A DNA stretch of 64,000 bases from Anaerolineaceae bacterium (lineage in GTDB: Bacteria > Chloroflexota > Anaerolineae > Anaerolineales > Anaerolineaceae): positions 744,001 through 808,000 of the forward strand of contig JAENYZ010000001.1 in the NCBI GenBank assembly GCA_016841525.1, read 5' to 3'. Below are positions 26,062 to 35,190 of the stretch, in pieces. The notes below the pieces were generated by a model. The model was not told where the DNA came from, ran no database searches, and saw only the letters and a program-made list of their open reading frames with translations. The translations under genes were made by a program, and so were the position numbers. Within the stretch, counting starts at the first letter, position 1. The number at the start of each line of letters is the position of its first letter.

Positions 26062-26766
26062 AAATGTGCTTGTAGCGAAGGATCAGGACCATTTATCATT
26101 ATCAAGAAATCATAAGGGCACGGTAAAATCCCAGTTCAGTTTTCCGATTAGTTCTCTGGTCATTTCCAAGAAAGGTGCTGGTTGGTTTTCTATCTTGGGA
26201 TACCTTGTCCTGATTTCTGAAGTCCGATCTGTTGGCAAAATGATCAATGTTGTGAGCGCCTGGACCATGCACAGGATGACAGCAAACGACATTGTTAATT
26301 TCCAAATGGGGACACATCCCGCGTTAACCTCATCCCCGATCGTTTTTCCTATTGACAATGCAGCAGACAATGTACTATCTATTCGAAATTGACAACAAGC
26401 ATACTCTAGTTTGGTTGCCAGAGTAGGTGAGAGAAAAAATCCCGCCTGCTTTTTTGTTTATCGAAAAATTTCCGTGTCACCATAGGTGAGGACACCCGTG
26501 TGATCTACGAAGCCTTGGGATAATATCCAACATCTCCATGTACCACCAGGTGGAAATTAAACGCTCTCGTTCTAAAAGTCCCAAGGACATATCACCCTCT
26601 GAAAAGCAAAATTGGGTCTCCACTTCATTATTGAAAACCCTATTACCATTCAAGATCAATTAACCTTAAGCTCTTCCTCAGTTCTCGCCGGTCTTTATTA
26701 CCATTGAAGCAAAGCGGAGAGGGGCTGAACCGAGGGAGGGGTTTGACCATAAGATCTCTCTTAAAA
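26062..26766. other. intergenic stretch with comM downstream flank
   Basis: About 700 bases between the beta-helix gene and the comM stop. Two opposed open frames (26066-26392 plus, 26110-26370 minus) overlap each other. Neither has a ribosome site or a family motif, so neither is called. The sequence near 26476-26505 holds TAGGTGAGGACACCCGTGTG, a relative of the perfect hairpin at 35132. Bases 26677-26766 (CAGTTCTCGCCGGTCTT and following) are the downstream flank of comM, duplicated at 3292-3384. Confidence 0.6.
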
Positions 26767-28287
26767 CTAAATCAAATCCAGCTTAGGTCTGTACTGCAGC
26801 GCCTCCGCCAGATGCACCTGGGTGATTCCCTCTGACCCTGCTAAATCGGCAATCGTCCTTGAGAGCTTGAGTACACGGTGATAAGCCCGCGCCGTGAGCT
26901 GCAGCTGGCGCATGGCGGTCTTCATCAGCGCCTGGCAGGGCTCATCCAACTCACAGTACTTGCGGATTTGTCTCGGGCGCATATCAGCATTGCTGGCAAT
27001 GTCCGTCCCCTCAAAGCGCTCCCGCTGACGTTCGCGAGCTGTTTCCACTCGTTGACGCACCTCGGCTGAAGATTCCCCTTTGCGCATATCCCGCAGTTTC
27101 TGGTACTCCACTCTTGGCACCTGCATGTGGATGTCGATCCGGTCCATCAGAGGTCCCGAGATGCGCTTTTGGTAGCGAGTGACAGACGAAGAAGAACAGG
27201 TGCAGGGGCGTGCCGGGTCACCAAAGTACCCGCAGGGGCAGGGGTTCATTGCAGCAGCTAATTGAAAATTGGCGGGAAAGGTCAGCGAACCCTGCGCCCG
27301 GCTGATGGTCACCACCTTATCCTCCAGGGGTTGGCGCAAAACCTCCAGCACCTTGGAACTGAATTCGGGCAGTTCATCCAGGAACAACACTCCTCTGTGT
27401 GCCAGGCTGATCTCCCCCGGGTGCGGCCAGTTGCCGCCGCCCACCAGTCCGGCATGGCTGATGGTATGATGCGGTGATCGGAAGGGTCGCGCCCTGATCA
27501 AAGGCACATCAGAAGGCAGCAAGTCCGCCACGCTGTAGATGCGGGTCACATCCAGCTGCTCATCAATGGTCATGGTCGGTAAAATCGAAGGGAGCGCGCG
27601 TGCCATCAGGGTCTTGCCAGCACCAGGCGGACCGATCATCAGCAGGTTATGCCCACCGGCTGCAGCCACTTCCAGCGCACGTTTAACATGCTCCTGTCCT
27701 TTGATCTCGCTGAAGTCCGTCTCTACAAAAACGTCTGCCGGATCGTGCGGCGGTGCCTCAGCAGGAGACAAGGGGACTATCCCCGTCAGGTGGTCATACA
27801 GCGCGTTCAGTGTCGGTGCTGGGATGACCTCGATATCCGGAATTAATGCCGCCTCAGGCGCATCCACTTCCGGGACGATGACCCGCTTATAACCCACTTC
27901 CCTGGCGAGGGCAGCCATGGGCAGCACGCCTTTGACGTGGCGCACGCTCCCATCCAGCGAAAGTTCCCCGATGATCAACGAGTCTTCTACTGCTTCTGGA
28001 TCTAACTGGCTGGTTGCAATCAACACTCCCACAGCAATTGGTAAATCATAAGCCGGCCCCTCTTTGCGCACTGATGCCGGCGCCAGGTTGACAGTCAGCT
28101 TCTTACGAGGATAATAAAACCCGGCGTTCTTAACTGCGGATGCCACACGTTCACGACTCTCCTGTACTGCAGTATCTGGCAAACCAACGATGACCATCTT
28201 CGGAAGTCCCCCACCTGTATCCACTTCTACTTCAACAACAACGCCGTCCAACCCAATCACGGCGCATGAGAAAACTCGTGCCAGCAT
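26767..28287 (-). CDS. comM: YifB/ComM family Mg chelatase-like AAA+ ATPase (intact)
   Basis: The 506-residue length is normal. The N-terminal ChlI-like domain spans about 20-140 (VDTGGGLPKMVIVGLPDTAVQ). The AAA domain spans about 190-395, with Walker A MIGPPGAGKTLMA, Walker B region GVLFLDELPEF and the zinc-finger-like NPCPCGYFGDP..CTCS loop. The C-terminal Mg-chelatase domain follows (RISGPLMDRIDIHMQVPRVE to LQYRPKLDLI). In naturally competent bacteria ComM is a hexameric helicase that promotes branch migration of incoming DNA. MLARVFSCAVIGLDG at 28287 fits the family start; a GTG two codons upstream is possible. Seven partial copies of its 3' third lie downstream, all in the same orientation. 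Confidence 0.95.
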   Translation of the reverse strand: MLARVFSCAVIGLDGVVVEVEVDTGGGLPKMVIVGLPDTAVQESRERVASAVKNAGFYYPRKKLTVNLAPASVRKEGPAYDLPIAVGVLIATSQLDPEAVEDSLIIGELSLDGSVRHVKGVLPMAALAREVGYKRVIVPEVDAPEAALIPDIEVIPAPTLNALYDHLTGIVPLSPAEAPPHDPADVFVETDFSEIKGQEHVKRALEVAAAGGHNLLMIGPPGAGKTLMARALPSILPTMTIDEQLDVTRIYSVADLLPSDVPLIRARPFRSPHHTISHAGLVGGGNWPHPGEISLAHRGVLFLDELPEFSSKVLEVLRQPLEDKVVTISRAQGSLTFPANFQLAAAMNPCPCGYFGDPARPCTCSSSSVTRYQKRISGPLMDRIDIHMQVPRVEYQKLRDMRKGESSAEVRQRVETARERQRERFEGTDIASNADMRPRQIRKYCELDEPCQALMKTAMRQLQLTARAYHRVLKLSRTIADLAGSEGITQVHLAEALQYRPKLDLI

Positions 28288-28413
28288 AAGCACCCCGATT
28301 CTTCGATAAAAGCTGTAATGTCAATGTCCAAATTTTAACATACTTTTGGATCCCATTAATGGGATTCGGATTGTTAGGCTTTATTCCATTGTTTCTATGT
28401 TTCCACAGGTCGG

Positions 28414-28454
28414 GACACTTTTTAAGAACAGGAGCCTCCTGTTCATGAAGTGTC
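28414..28454. other. long interrupted hairpin between acyltransferase and comM genes
   Basis: The inner stem is GAACAGG/CCTGTTC around AGCCT, and the outer stem is GACACTT/AAGTGTC, separated by short asymmetric internal loops. It sits between the acyltransferase stop (28556) and the comM start (28287). It may end transcription of the acyltransferase operon or be a copy of a small dispersed repeat, since the adjacent CCACAGGTCGGGACAC resembles motifs near 26480 and 35132. Confidence 0.5.
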
Positions 28455-28555
28455 TTGTAAGCAAAGAACCGGCGAACTGATGGTCATAAATGGCACTCGA
28501 CCAGGGCATAAACCGCTTCGCCTCTTGTGTCAGTACAACTAATGCCCGTCCAAAA

Positions 28556-29452
28556 TTAGGCTAAAAAGTCCCCAAAAAACGCCTTCGATTCCCTATAAAG
28601 CGCCCTAACGCGATTCAGAATAATCGGAAAAATTTCTCCAGTCCCCGCTTCCTGCCTGAGTTCCCTTTCAGAGAAGACATTCCCAAAAGAAATCCTGGGC
28701 CTTAGCATCAGTTTTCCGGGATGTCGCAACTGGTAGATGACCTGCCCAAATTCCGCCAGGCGCTGCCTATCAATTTGCTTTTGCCGAAACCAGGTGATGG
28801 GATGATTAACCCATTTCTCTGTAATCACACCGCTGATGATCACAGGGAGTACGCTTAAATCTTTGACATATTTAAAGAAAATATCAAAAACATTCAACCA
28901 GTGATCAATTGCGCCTTCTCCCCCTGGATAAACTCTCGGATCCGGATCACGATGCCCAGCGCCAAAGTAAACAAGGGTCCCCCCTTCTTTAAGGTGTCTG
29001 ATGCCGTTTCGCAGAACCAGCATGCGCTCATAGACATCTTCCCGAGGCGTGAAAAGGAAATGCTGACTGGCATTTGGTAAAAGCTGTAGAAATGGGATAA
29101 CACTTGATACGCTGCGTATTCTATGCCCTTCAAGATTGGAATACAAGCCCAAGGCATCATATGCGCCAGGATGGTTGGACACGACCAGCAGCGGTCCATG
29201 GGATGGGATATTTTCAGCCCCGTGAAGTATTGGCCCGTGACAGAACTGTGTTAATGCCCATGAACTGGCAGCAGGAAAACCCTTTTCTTTTGTTAATCGA
29301 TCAAAGGTATGGCCTAAATTGGCTAATCGATCTGTGGTATTTTGGAAAAATCTCCGGAATAAGCGATGGGTAAACCGAGTCTTCGGCAGCCCAACAGCGG
29401 TAACAATCTCATCAATTAGCGTGTCACTGAAAGTCAAAATCTCCGCTGTCAT
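28556..29452 (-). CDS. 1-acylglycerol-3-phosphate O-acyltransferase-like protein (PlsC domain)
   Basis: In this 298-residue protein the PlsC domain starts near residue 75 (HGAENIPSHGPLLVVSNHPGAYDALGL). It contains the catalytic NHxxxxD motif (N-H-P-G-A-Y-D, near 92-98). A downstream GGTLVYFGAGHRDPDPRVYPGGEG corresponds to the substrate-binding FPEG block. The N-terminal 70 residues are a helical extension without a clear membrane segment. Such enzymes acylate lysophospholipids or related acceptors at the membrane. It lies 75 bases downstream of the cNMP/SpoIIE gene on the same strand. Confidence 0.82.
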   Translation of the reverse strand: MTAEILTFSDTLIDEIVTAVGLPKTRFTHRLFRRFFQNTTDRLANLGHTFDRLTKEKGFPAASSWALTQFCHGPILHGAENIPSHGPLLVVSNHPGAYDALGLYSNLEGHRIRSVSSVIPFLQLLPNASQHFLFTPREDVYERMLVLRNGIRHLKEGGTLVYFGAGHRDPDPRVYPGGEGAIDHWLNVFDIFFKYVKDLSVLPVIISGVITEKWVNHPITWFRQKQIDRQRLAEFGQVIYQLRHPGKLMLRPRISFGNVFSERELRQEAGTGEIFPIILNRVRALYRESKAFFGDFLA

Positions 29453-29527
29453 CTTTAATCCCTATCAAAGCATTCTAATCATAATAACACAGCTTCAAAC
29501 GAAGCTATCATCCATTTCAAGATTTTT

Positions 29528-30772
29528 TCAAAAGGTGACCTCAGATCGCAGCACAACTACCGTAAAATCATCCTTGATCAGGGATTCTCCCGAAGAGCCG
29601 GCAGCCGTCTTCCAGAGTTCTTCACAGAGCCCCTGGGCACTTGGTATTTTCGACCTTAAAATAGATGCACACAATTGAGGTAAGTCGGGGGGATTTTCTT
29701 GGTCTTCTAATGTTTCGCTTAATCCATCACTGTAGATCATTAATGTTCCTCCTTCAGGAATGGACAACGTCTCGTGATCAAGCGTAAACTCCTCAAGAAT
29801 ACCAACTGCCTGTCCGAGATTATAAGGAACAGGTAGTGGCTGATGATCACCATCTAACAAAATAGGCTTTGGATGACCTGCACGGGCGTAATCAAAGGTC
29901 ATTGATTTGCTGTCCAAAATCCCATAAATTAAGGTAACAAACATATCAGAGCAATCAATCTGCAGCAGATGCTGGTTCACTGCCTTTAATGTCTCGCGCG
30001 GATTGTTATTGCGAAGGGCTTCCGTCCTTACAGAAGAATATGTCAGTGCCATCAGCAGCGCTGCCGGCATCCCTTTGTCACAGACATCGCCAATCACGAT
30101 CCCCACCCTTGTATCATCCAGAATAACGAAATCAAAAAAATCTCCCCCCACCTGTTTTGCCGGTATCATCAGTGCACCAAAATCTAAATCGGGGAGATGC
30201 GGCAGTGTTTTGGGGAGGATATTGCGCTGAATCTGGCTGGCTAAGCGCATTTCCTGTTCTAATTTTTCCTTCTCAATCATCGCAGCCTGGGCAACTTTCA
30301 AGTCAAGATATGCCTGTGTAAGCTGGCGGTTTTTCTCACGTAAATCTGTAATGGTCAGATTTTCAGAATGGTCCAGGCGACTGCAGTAAAGCCGCATCAA
30401 ATCATATGCCAAATCTGGATGCCGGCTCAAAACCGCATCCAGCCAGGAAAAAGGAACTCGCAGCAATTTACACGAAGTATAAGCCCTCACGCTTGCGGTA
30501 TGGGTACCGTCCTGACTGAACCTGCTGATCTCCCCAAGCAGTGAACCCCGAGTGCTGATCCCCAGGCGACGTTCATCTGACGTCCCCAATGATTTTATGA
30601 CCTCAATGTCGCCATCTAAAAGTATGAAGAAGTAATCGTTCCGAAAACCCTCTCTTAGCAGAACCTCACCTGGCTGAAAAATACATTCATACGATGCCGC
30701 CGCTAATGAGTCCAGCTCATCATCTGTAAGGTTCTTGAATAATGGGATTTTACGGATTATATCAGAAAACAA
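29528..30772 (-). CDS. cyclic-nucleotide-binding domain + SpoIIE-type PP2C phosphatase
   Basis: This is a 414-residue fusion. A CRP-like cNMP-binding domain fills residues about 5-125 (FQPGEVLLREGFRNDYFFILLDGDIEV, RGSLLGEISRFSQDGTHTASVRA). A coiled coil (about 145-185) leads to a SpoIIE phosphatase with GGDFFDFV, IGDVCDKGMPAALLMAL, MIYSDGLSETLED and DDFTVVVL. The start is a TTG preceded by GAGGAG 8 bases upstream; no ATG fits. The design suggests a phosphatase gated by cAMP or cGMP. The next but one gene upstream encodes a nucleotide-cyclase-domain protein, so a local second-messenger link is possible (inference). Confidence 0.9.
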   Translation of the reverse strand: MFSDIIRKIPLFKNLTDDELDSLAAASYECIFQPGEVLLREGFRNDYFFILLDGDIEVIKSLGTSDERRLGISTRGSLLGEISRFSQDGTHTASVRAYTSCKLLRVPFSWLDAVLSRHPDLAYDLMRLYCSRLDHSENLTITDLREKNRQLTQAYLDLKVAQAAMIEKEKLEQEMRLASQIQRNILPKTLPHLPDLDFGALMIPAKQVGGDFFDFVILDDTRVGIVIGDVCDKGMPAALLMALTYSSVRTEALRNNNPRETLKAVNQHLLQIDCSDMFVTLIYGILDSKSMTFDYARAGHPKPILLDGDHQPLPVPYNLGQAVGILEEFTLDHETLSIPEGGTLMIYSDGLSETLEDQENPPDLPQLCASILRSKIPSAQGLCEELWKTAAGSSGESLIKDDFTVVVLRSEVTF

Positions 30773-30915
30773 AGTCTGCGCTCCTCGATTAAAAGCGGGA
30801 GAAAAAATGCCAGGTATCTTAAAAAAAGATCAACCAGTACCAAAGCAAACCAGACAGGTGTGACCAATCATCACCTGTTTTCAAAAATTTTATAAATCAG
30901 CCAGGGATAATTGAC

Positions 30916-31347
30916 TTATTTACCCCAGGCCAGGGTTGGATCATCAGCCCACTCCCTGATCTTGACTTCTGCGATTTGTGCAGTGGTGGGAGGCAGGATC
31001 TGGTAGTCGTAGGATGGATCACTGATAATCACCCATTGCTTCAAATCCCAATAGGCTAACTTTAGGTTATCAACGTCTCCACCAACCTTCGTCAAATCCT
31101 CTGAGTTGTAGCTAATTCTGAGTTCAATTGGCGGATCAAATTTCACCAGAGGTTTTCCATGGGATCCTTTTGTGAACAAAGCTATATTTCCAATAGTACG
31201 GATCAACTCAAATTTTTTCGGAGTATCAACAATACCTTTGGGGAGATCTTTAAACGCAATTTCGTGGTCTTGATCAATCTGATCCGGTAGGAATATCGAT
31301 AAACCTGGATAGTGGTGAGGTCTTTTGTTCATGCCTTTTTCTGCCAT
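30916..31347 (-). CDS. hypothetical protein
   Basis: This 143-residue soluble protein starts MAEKGMNKRPHHYPGLSIFL after a perfect AAGGAGG site, so it is clearly a real gene. It has no signal peptide, membrane segment or family motif that I recognise. A possible beta-rich core (LIRTIGNIALFTKG, IELRISYNSEDL, LKLAYWDLKQWVIIS) suggests a small domain with an aromatic pocket. It lies between the giant cyclase/ATPase gene and the cNMP phosphatase on the same strand, which hints at a part in that signalling set. Confidence 0.7.
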   Translation of the reverse strand: MAEKGMNKRPHHYPGLSIFLPDQIDQDHEIAFKDLPKGIVDTPKKFELIRTIGNIALFTKGSHGKPLVKFDPPIELRISYNSEDLTKVGGDVDNLKLAYWDLKQWVIISDPSYDYQILPPTTAQIAEVKIREWADDPTLAWGK

Positions 31348-31426
31348 CTTAATCCTCCTTTAGTAAAAAATTTGTCGTGATTCTTTCTTTAAACTAACCT
31401 TTGAATTCAATCTCAAAGGAAAACTT

Positions 31427-34400
31427 TTATCTATCAAATGCAATCAGTGCCCGATTCTCCGGGATATTATCACGGTAGGCCAGTTTCCAATCCTCATCTT
31501 GAATCATAGCAATTTGATCTTCAATCTCCTTCAACCCTTGCTTCAATACCTGTTGAACCGTATCTCTGTCTCCTAAGGCATCAAATACCTTGATGCAGGA
31601 AAGATAGGCAAGAATAGGTAATTCCAAACCCTGGGGTCCTTCCTGGCTCAAATAGTGAATGACCTGGAGCGCTAATTTTTCTGCTCTAGAAATATCACCA
31701 GCTTGAATCGCCAAGCGTGCCAGGCCAGCCTGTGTTTCTACAATCCCCGAGGTAACACCAATATTCTTAAAGGAATCAACTGCTGAAGTGAAGTGTATAA
31801 CTGCTTCAGAAAGATTTTCTTCTGCTTCGAAGCTAAGCCCGATATAAAACTGCCGGTAGGCCAGACCTCTTTGGTCCTCCAAAGATTCTAAAACATCCCG
31901 ACTGCTTTCCAAGACTTTTATGGCTTCTTCAGATCGACCCAAACGCCACTCAGCAAGTCCAATATTAAGCAAACTATAAGCCTTGCAAGTCCTTGCGCCT
32001 AATCTTTGGGCAATCCTTAGCGCGCGTTCAAGCAATTTACGACCAAGTTCAAAATGACCGAAGGAAAGATAAGAATAACCCAGGTTGAGCAATCCATAGG
32101 TTTCACCCAGGTGATTGCCCTGTTGTCGATTAATTTCTATCTGCTCCTGGTAAAATTGCACACTTTTTGAAATATCACCAATTGCCTGGTAATAAGGTGC
32201 TAGATTGTTCAACGCACGAGCAAGGACATCAGCATCCCCGGTTTGGCGTGCTAATGCCAGTGACTGTTCAACTAACAATCCTGCTGCTTTAAAATTTCCC
32301 TCTTCTGAAAGTATTGAAATCTTCATAGGGAGAATCAGCGCAGGCAGCAGTAGATCTTTGGTACGGTTAGCCAAGTCTAAGGCTCGATCCAGGGCGCGCA
32401 ATGCTTCCTGGTTATTGCCCTCTCGATAGGCCTGACTGCCGACTCGATAATAGGCTTCCGCAATTCGTCCGTCATCTTCGAGACGTTTTGCAATATTGAG
32501 CAAGCTTTCATCGTCTGCATGGCGTGCATCCAGCTCACCTATTGTCCCAACTGCCTCATCATGTCCCAGAGTAGCCCGCCAAAGCCGAGCCAAATCCTGA
32601 TTACTGATCAAGTTCAAAGCTTTTTCAAACAAAAGTATTGCCTCTTGCATTGAACAAAGATTGAGCGCCCGTTCTCCTGCTTTAATAAACCAATCTGCAG
32701 CAAGGTCTTTTTGCCCAGACTCCAAATAATGATTGGCAATCAAAGCCAGATGCTCCTCCAACCGATCACCAGAGTTTTCTTCAATCCATTTTGCAACTTG
32801 TTTGTGAAATCTGCGCCGATTTTTTATGAGAACCGTCTCGTAAGCCTCGTCACGCAGCAAGGCATGCTTGAAAAGGTATTCCTGATAGCCAGCCAGGCTT
32901 GAGCGCTCGCGGTGGTAAATCAGCCCGCGTTCACGAAGGTCTTCGAGCATAGCATTGATTTTTTCTGTTTCCATCTTTTCTTCTGTTAAAGCCAGCAGCA
33001 AACCATCCCAAAAAGTTCGCCCAATAATCGCAGCCCGCTGCAGCACCTCTTTTTCAGCAAGCGGCAAAGAATCAAGACGAGCTTGCAAGATGCCTTTCAA
33101 GGTTGAAGGCACGTGTAAATCTTCCAGTCTCTCAAGTTCAATCAACAAAGAAGCCTTCTTTGTTGTAATCACTTCCTCATCGAAAAACATCTTGATCATT
33201 TCTTCAATGAAAAACGGATTTCCCCCTGCTTCATCGATAACACAACGGTAAAATCCCTCAGGAATATCTTCAACCCCGAAAAGGATTTCATCGATCAGAG
33301 ACCGACTTTGCAGGCTGGATAATCTTCTTAACCAAAAATCTCTAAATCCATGAATTCCTTCACCCCATTTCGGACGCGCTTCAAAAAATTGCGTTCGGGC
33401 AGTGCAGAGAATCATCATCTTAAGATCGCTGATACTGCCGTACTCAAGCAATAGCTCCGAAACGAAGTCAAGGGTTTGGTCATCCACCCACTGAAGATCT
33501 TCCAGGATGATCATTAAAGATTTTTCAGCCAGACTTCGCATATAACTTTTCAGATATAGCTCGGCAACCTCCCTTGTATATGGACTGATTTTAAAATCAA
33601 AACCGACCAGTTGACCGATTAAATCCGCCTGCTCAGTATCAATAAAATTTTCGGTTCCTCGCCGGAATTTCTCCAAAGCCTGGGCACTGGTATCTGTTTC
33701 AAGAATCCCAAAGCTCCGGGCAAATAAATAACGCAAAACACCGTACGGCACATCCTGAGTCCCTGTTATTGCCCGACCTCGCAACAAAATGGGGGTGACA
33801 GCTTGTGACCTCACCCAGGCTGTAAATTCATTGACCAGGCGAGTCTTTCCAATGCCCGGATCTCCACTTATCAAAACCAGAGAAGTTTCCCCTCCCTGGA
33901 TTGCATCCTGGTAGATGTTCTTCAAGGCAGCCATCTCAGGCTCACGTCCAATCATGGTCGTTGATACACCATCCAATCCCCGTTTCTGTATCCGCAGGTG
34001 ATCAGGCTTTCGACGCTCAACCAGGTAAGTTTTTTCTATTCCTTCACGACCTTTTACAATTAATGGCGCTTGTTGTTGAACATCAAACAAACCCCGTACG
34101 TGCTGATAAGTTGAATGACTTATCAGCACAGCATCTTCGGGAGCGTTTTGCTGTAAACGAGCTGACAGGTTTACTGCATCCCCCATTGCAATGTAATCAA
34201 GATGCTTCTCTGGGTTCATTTCTCCTACAACAACCAAACCAGTATTTATTCCAACCCTAACATGAAAACCATCAAGGATTTGTGCCAGCTGCAGTTTCTT
34301 GGCGTAGGTTTGGACCCGTGCAACAATCTCTAATCCCGCTAATACCGCCCGTTCAGGATCATCCTCCCGGGCTGAAGGAGCACCAAAATAAGCGAGCACA

Positions 34401-34810
34401 CCATCGCCCATCACCTGAACAATCATTCCATCTAATTTGTGAATGGGTTCAAGAAGGCATGGATAAGCATCATGCATAATATCTGCCAGGTTTTCGGGAT
34501 CAATCGCCTCAGAGATTGTTGAGTAACCGGCAATATCCGCAAATAATATTGTGACGTTTCGCCGCTCATAAGGATCAATATGATTCGAAAGGGAATCGGA
34601 TAAATGAAGGGGTTGTGGTATTTCTTTTTCAGGCCTTAATAAGTCAGTACCCAATTGAGCAGGCAAACGAACACCGCATTGAGAACAGAAAGCTGCCCCT
34701 GCCTGTGTGCTTACCCCACATTCAGGACAGATTACTTTGATTTGCACACCGCAATTCGGACAAAAGATTGCCCGTTCAGAAATCTCATAACCGCATTCAG
34801 GACATCGCAT
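31427..34810 (-). CDS. zinc-ribbon + nucleotide cyclase + AAA ATPase + TPR signalling protein
   Basis: The protein is about 1127 residues. Two zinc ribbons fill residues 3-50 (CPECG, CPNCG, CPECG, CSQCG). A class III adenylate/guanylate cyclase domain follows at about 85-265, with NVTILFADIAGYSTISEA and GDGVLAYFGAP carrying the metal-binding aspartates. Then come an AAA/STAND ATPase (Walker A ISGDPGIGKTRL near 315, IILEDLQWVDDQ near 435) and TPR repeats to the end (about 690-1110). This is the architecture of large signal-transducing cyclase/ATPase fusions. It may make cAMP under control of the TPR sensor. The ATG at 34810 was chosen; a GTG directly before it is an alternative. Confidence 0.92.
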   Translation of the reverse strand: MRCPECGYEISERAIFCPNCGVQIKVICPECGVSTQAGAAFCSQCGVRLPAQLGTDLLRPEKEIPQPLHLSDSLSNHIDPYERRNVTILFADIAGYSTISEAIDPENLADIMHDAYPCLLEPIHKLDGMIVQVMGDGVLAYFGAPSAREDDPERAVLAGLEIVARVQTYAKKLQLAQILDGFHVRVGINTGLVVVGEMNPEKHLDYIAMGDAVNLSARLQQNAPEDAVLISHSTYQHVRGLFDVQQQAPLIVKGREGIEKTYLVERRKPDHLRIQKRGLDGVSTTMIGREPEMAALKNIYQDAIQGGETSLVLISGDPGIGKTRLVNEFTAWVRSQAVTPILLRGRAITGTQDVPYGVLRYLFARSFGILETDTSAQALEKFRRGTENFIDTEQADLIGQLVGFDFKISPYTREVAELYLKSYMRSLAEKSLMIILEDLQWVDDQTLDFVSELLLEYGSISDLKMMILCTARTQFFEARPKWGEGIHGFRDFWLRRLSSLQSRSLIDEILFGVEDIPEGFYRCVIDEAGGNPFFIEEMIKMFFDEEVITTKKASLLIELERLEDLHVPSTLKGILQARLDSLPLAEKEVLQRAAIIGRTFWDGLLLALTEEKMETEKINAMLEDLRERGLIYHRERSSLAGYQEYLFKHALLRDEAYETVLIKNRRRFHKQVAKWIEENSGDRLEEHLALIANHYLESGQKDLAADWFIKAGERALNLCSMQEAILLFEKALNLISNQDLARLWRATLGHDEAVGTIGELDARHADDESLLNIAKRLEDDGRIAEAYYRVGSQAYREGNNQEALRALDRALDLANRTKDLLLPALILPMKISILSEEGNFKAAGLLVEQSLALARQTGDADVLARALNNLAPYYQAIGDISKSVQFYQEQIEINRQQGNHLGETYGLLNLGYSYLSFGHFELGRKLLERALRIAQRLGARTCKAYSLLNIGLAEWRLGRSEEAIKVLESSRDVLESLEDQRGLAYRQFYIGLSFEAEENLSEAVIHFTSAVDSFKNIGVTSGIVETQAGLARLAIQAGDISRAEKLALQVIHYLSQEGPQGLELPILAYLSCIKVFDALGDRDTVQQVLKQGLKEIEDQIAMIQDEDWKLAYRDNIPENRALIAFDR

Positions 34811-35190
34811 CACAGGACCTGATTTCGTATCTATTCGATTTGGATTTTTATCCTTCTGTTAATATTAAAAGTACCCATAAGCTAAAGCAGAAGAGAAAAG
34901 AAACAGTTAGAGATCTTAAGAATGACATCTTTTATGTTTGTATTGAAATTTAGGTAAGAGACACAAAATCAAAAACCTTATAACTCTTGATTTAACTTCA
35001 TCTATTGGGTGAGAAAATACTTCAAAGATGGGAAGCAACAGAAGTTACCTTAAGTATATAAAATAAAACGAACATTTTCAAATTTTTATTACACAGGTGA
35101 TTAATTTTGCATACCCCCAAAAACCTCGATCCCACAGGTGAGGACACCTGTGGAATCTACAAAATTGTATGAAAAACAAATGGATATTGA
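34811..35190. other. intergenic stretch with one perfect hairpin
   Basis: About 380 AT-rich bases upstream of the cyclase gene and downstream of the aldo-keto reductase gene. At 35132-35153 a perfect 9-bp inverted repeat CCACAGGTG/CACCTGTGG flanks an AGGA loop. On the minus strand it follows nothing (the reductase ends at 35191) by 38 bases, so it may terminate that gene. Related sequences occur near 26480 and 28402. Nothing else was recognised. Confidence 0.55.

Noticed and set aside
26110-26370. An 86-codon minus-strand frame downstream of the beta-helix gene
   Set aside because: It is opposed by an overlapping plus-strand frame of similar length, and neither has a ribosome site or a family motif.
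1396-28287. A complete Tn7-like or integrase-bearing island at comM
   Set aside because: No integrase, TniA/TniB or other recombinase gene is visible; only a dead IS3-type end remains. The insertion mechanism is therefore an inference from breakpoints only.
30854-30878. ACAGGTG/CACCTGT hairpin followed by T's as a terminator
   Set aside because: The T's are on the plus strand, where no gene ends nearby. On the minus strand there is no T-run, so it is only a weak palindrome.
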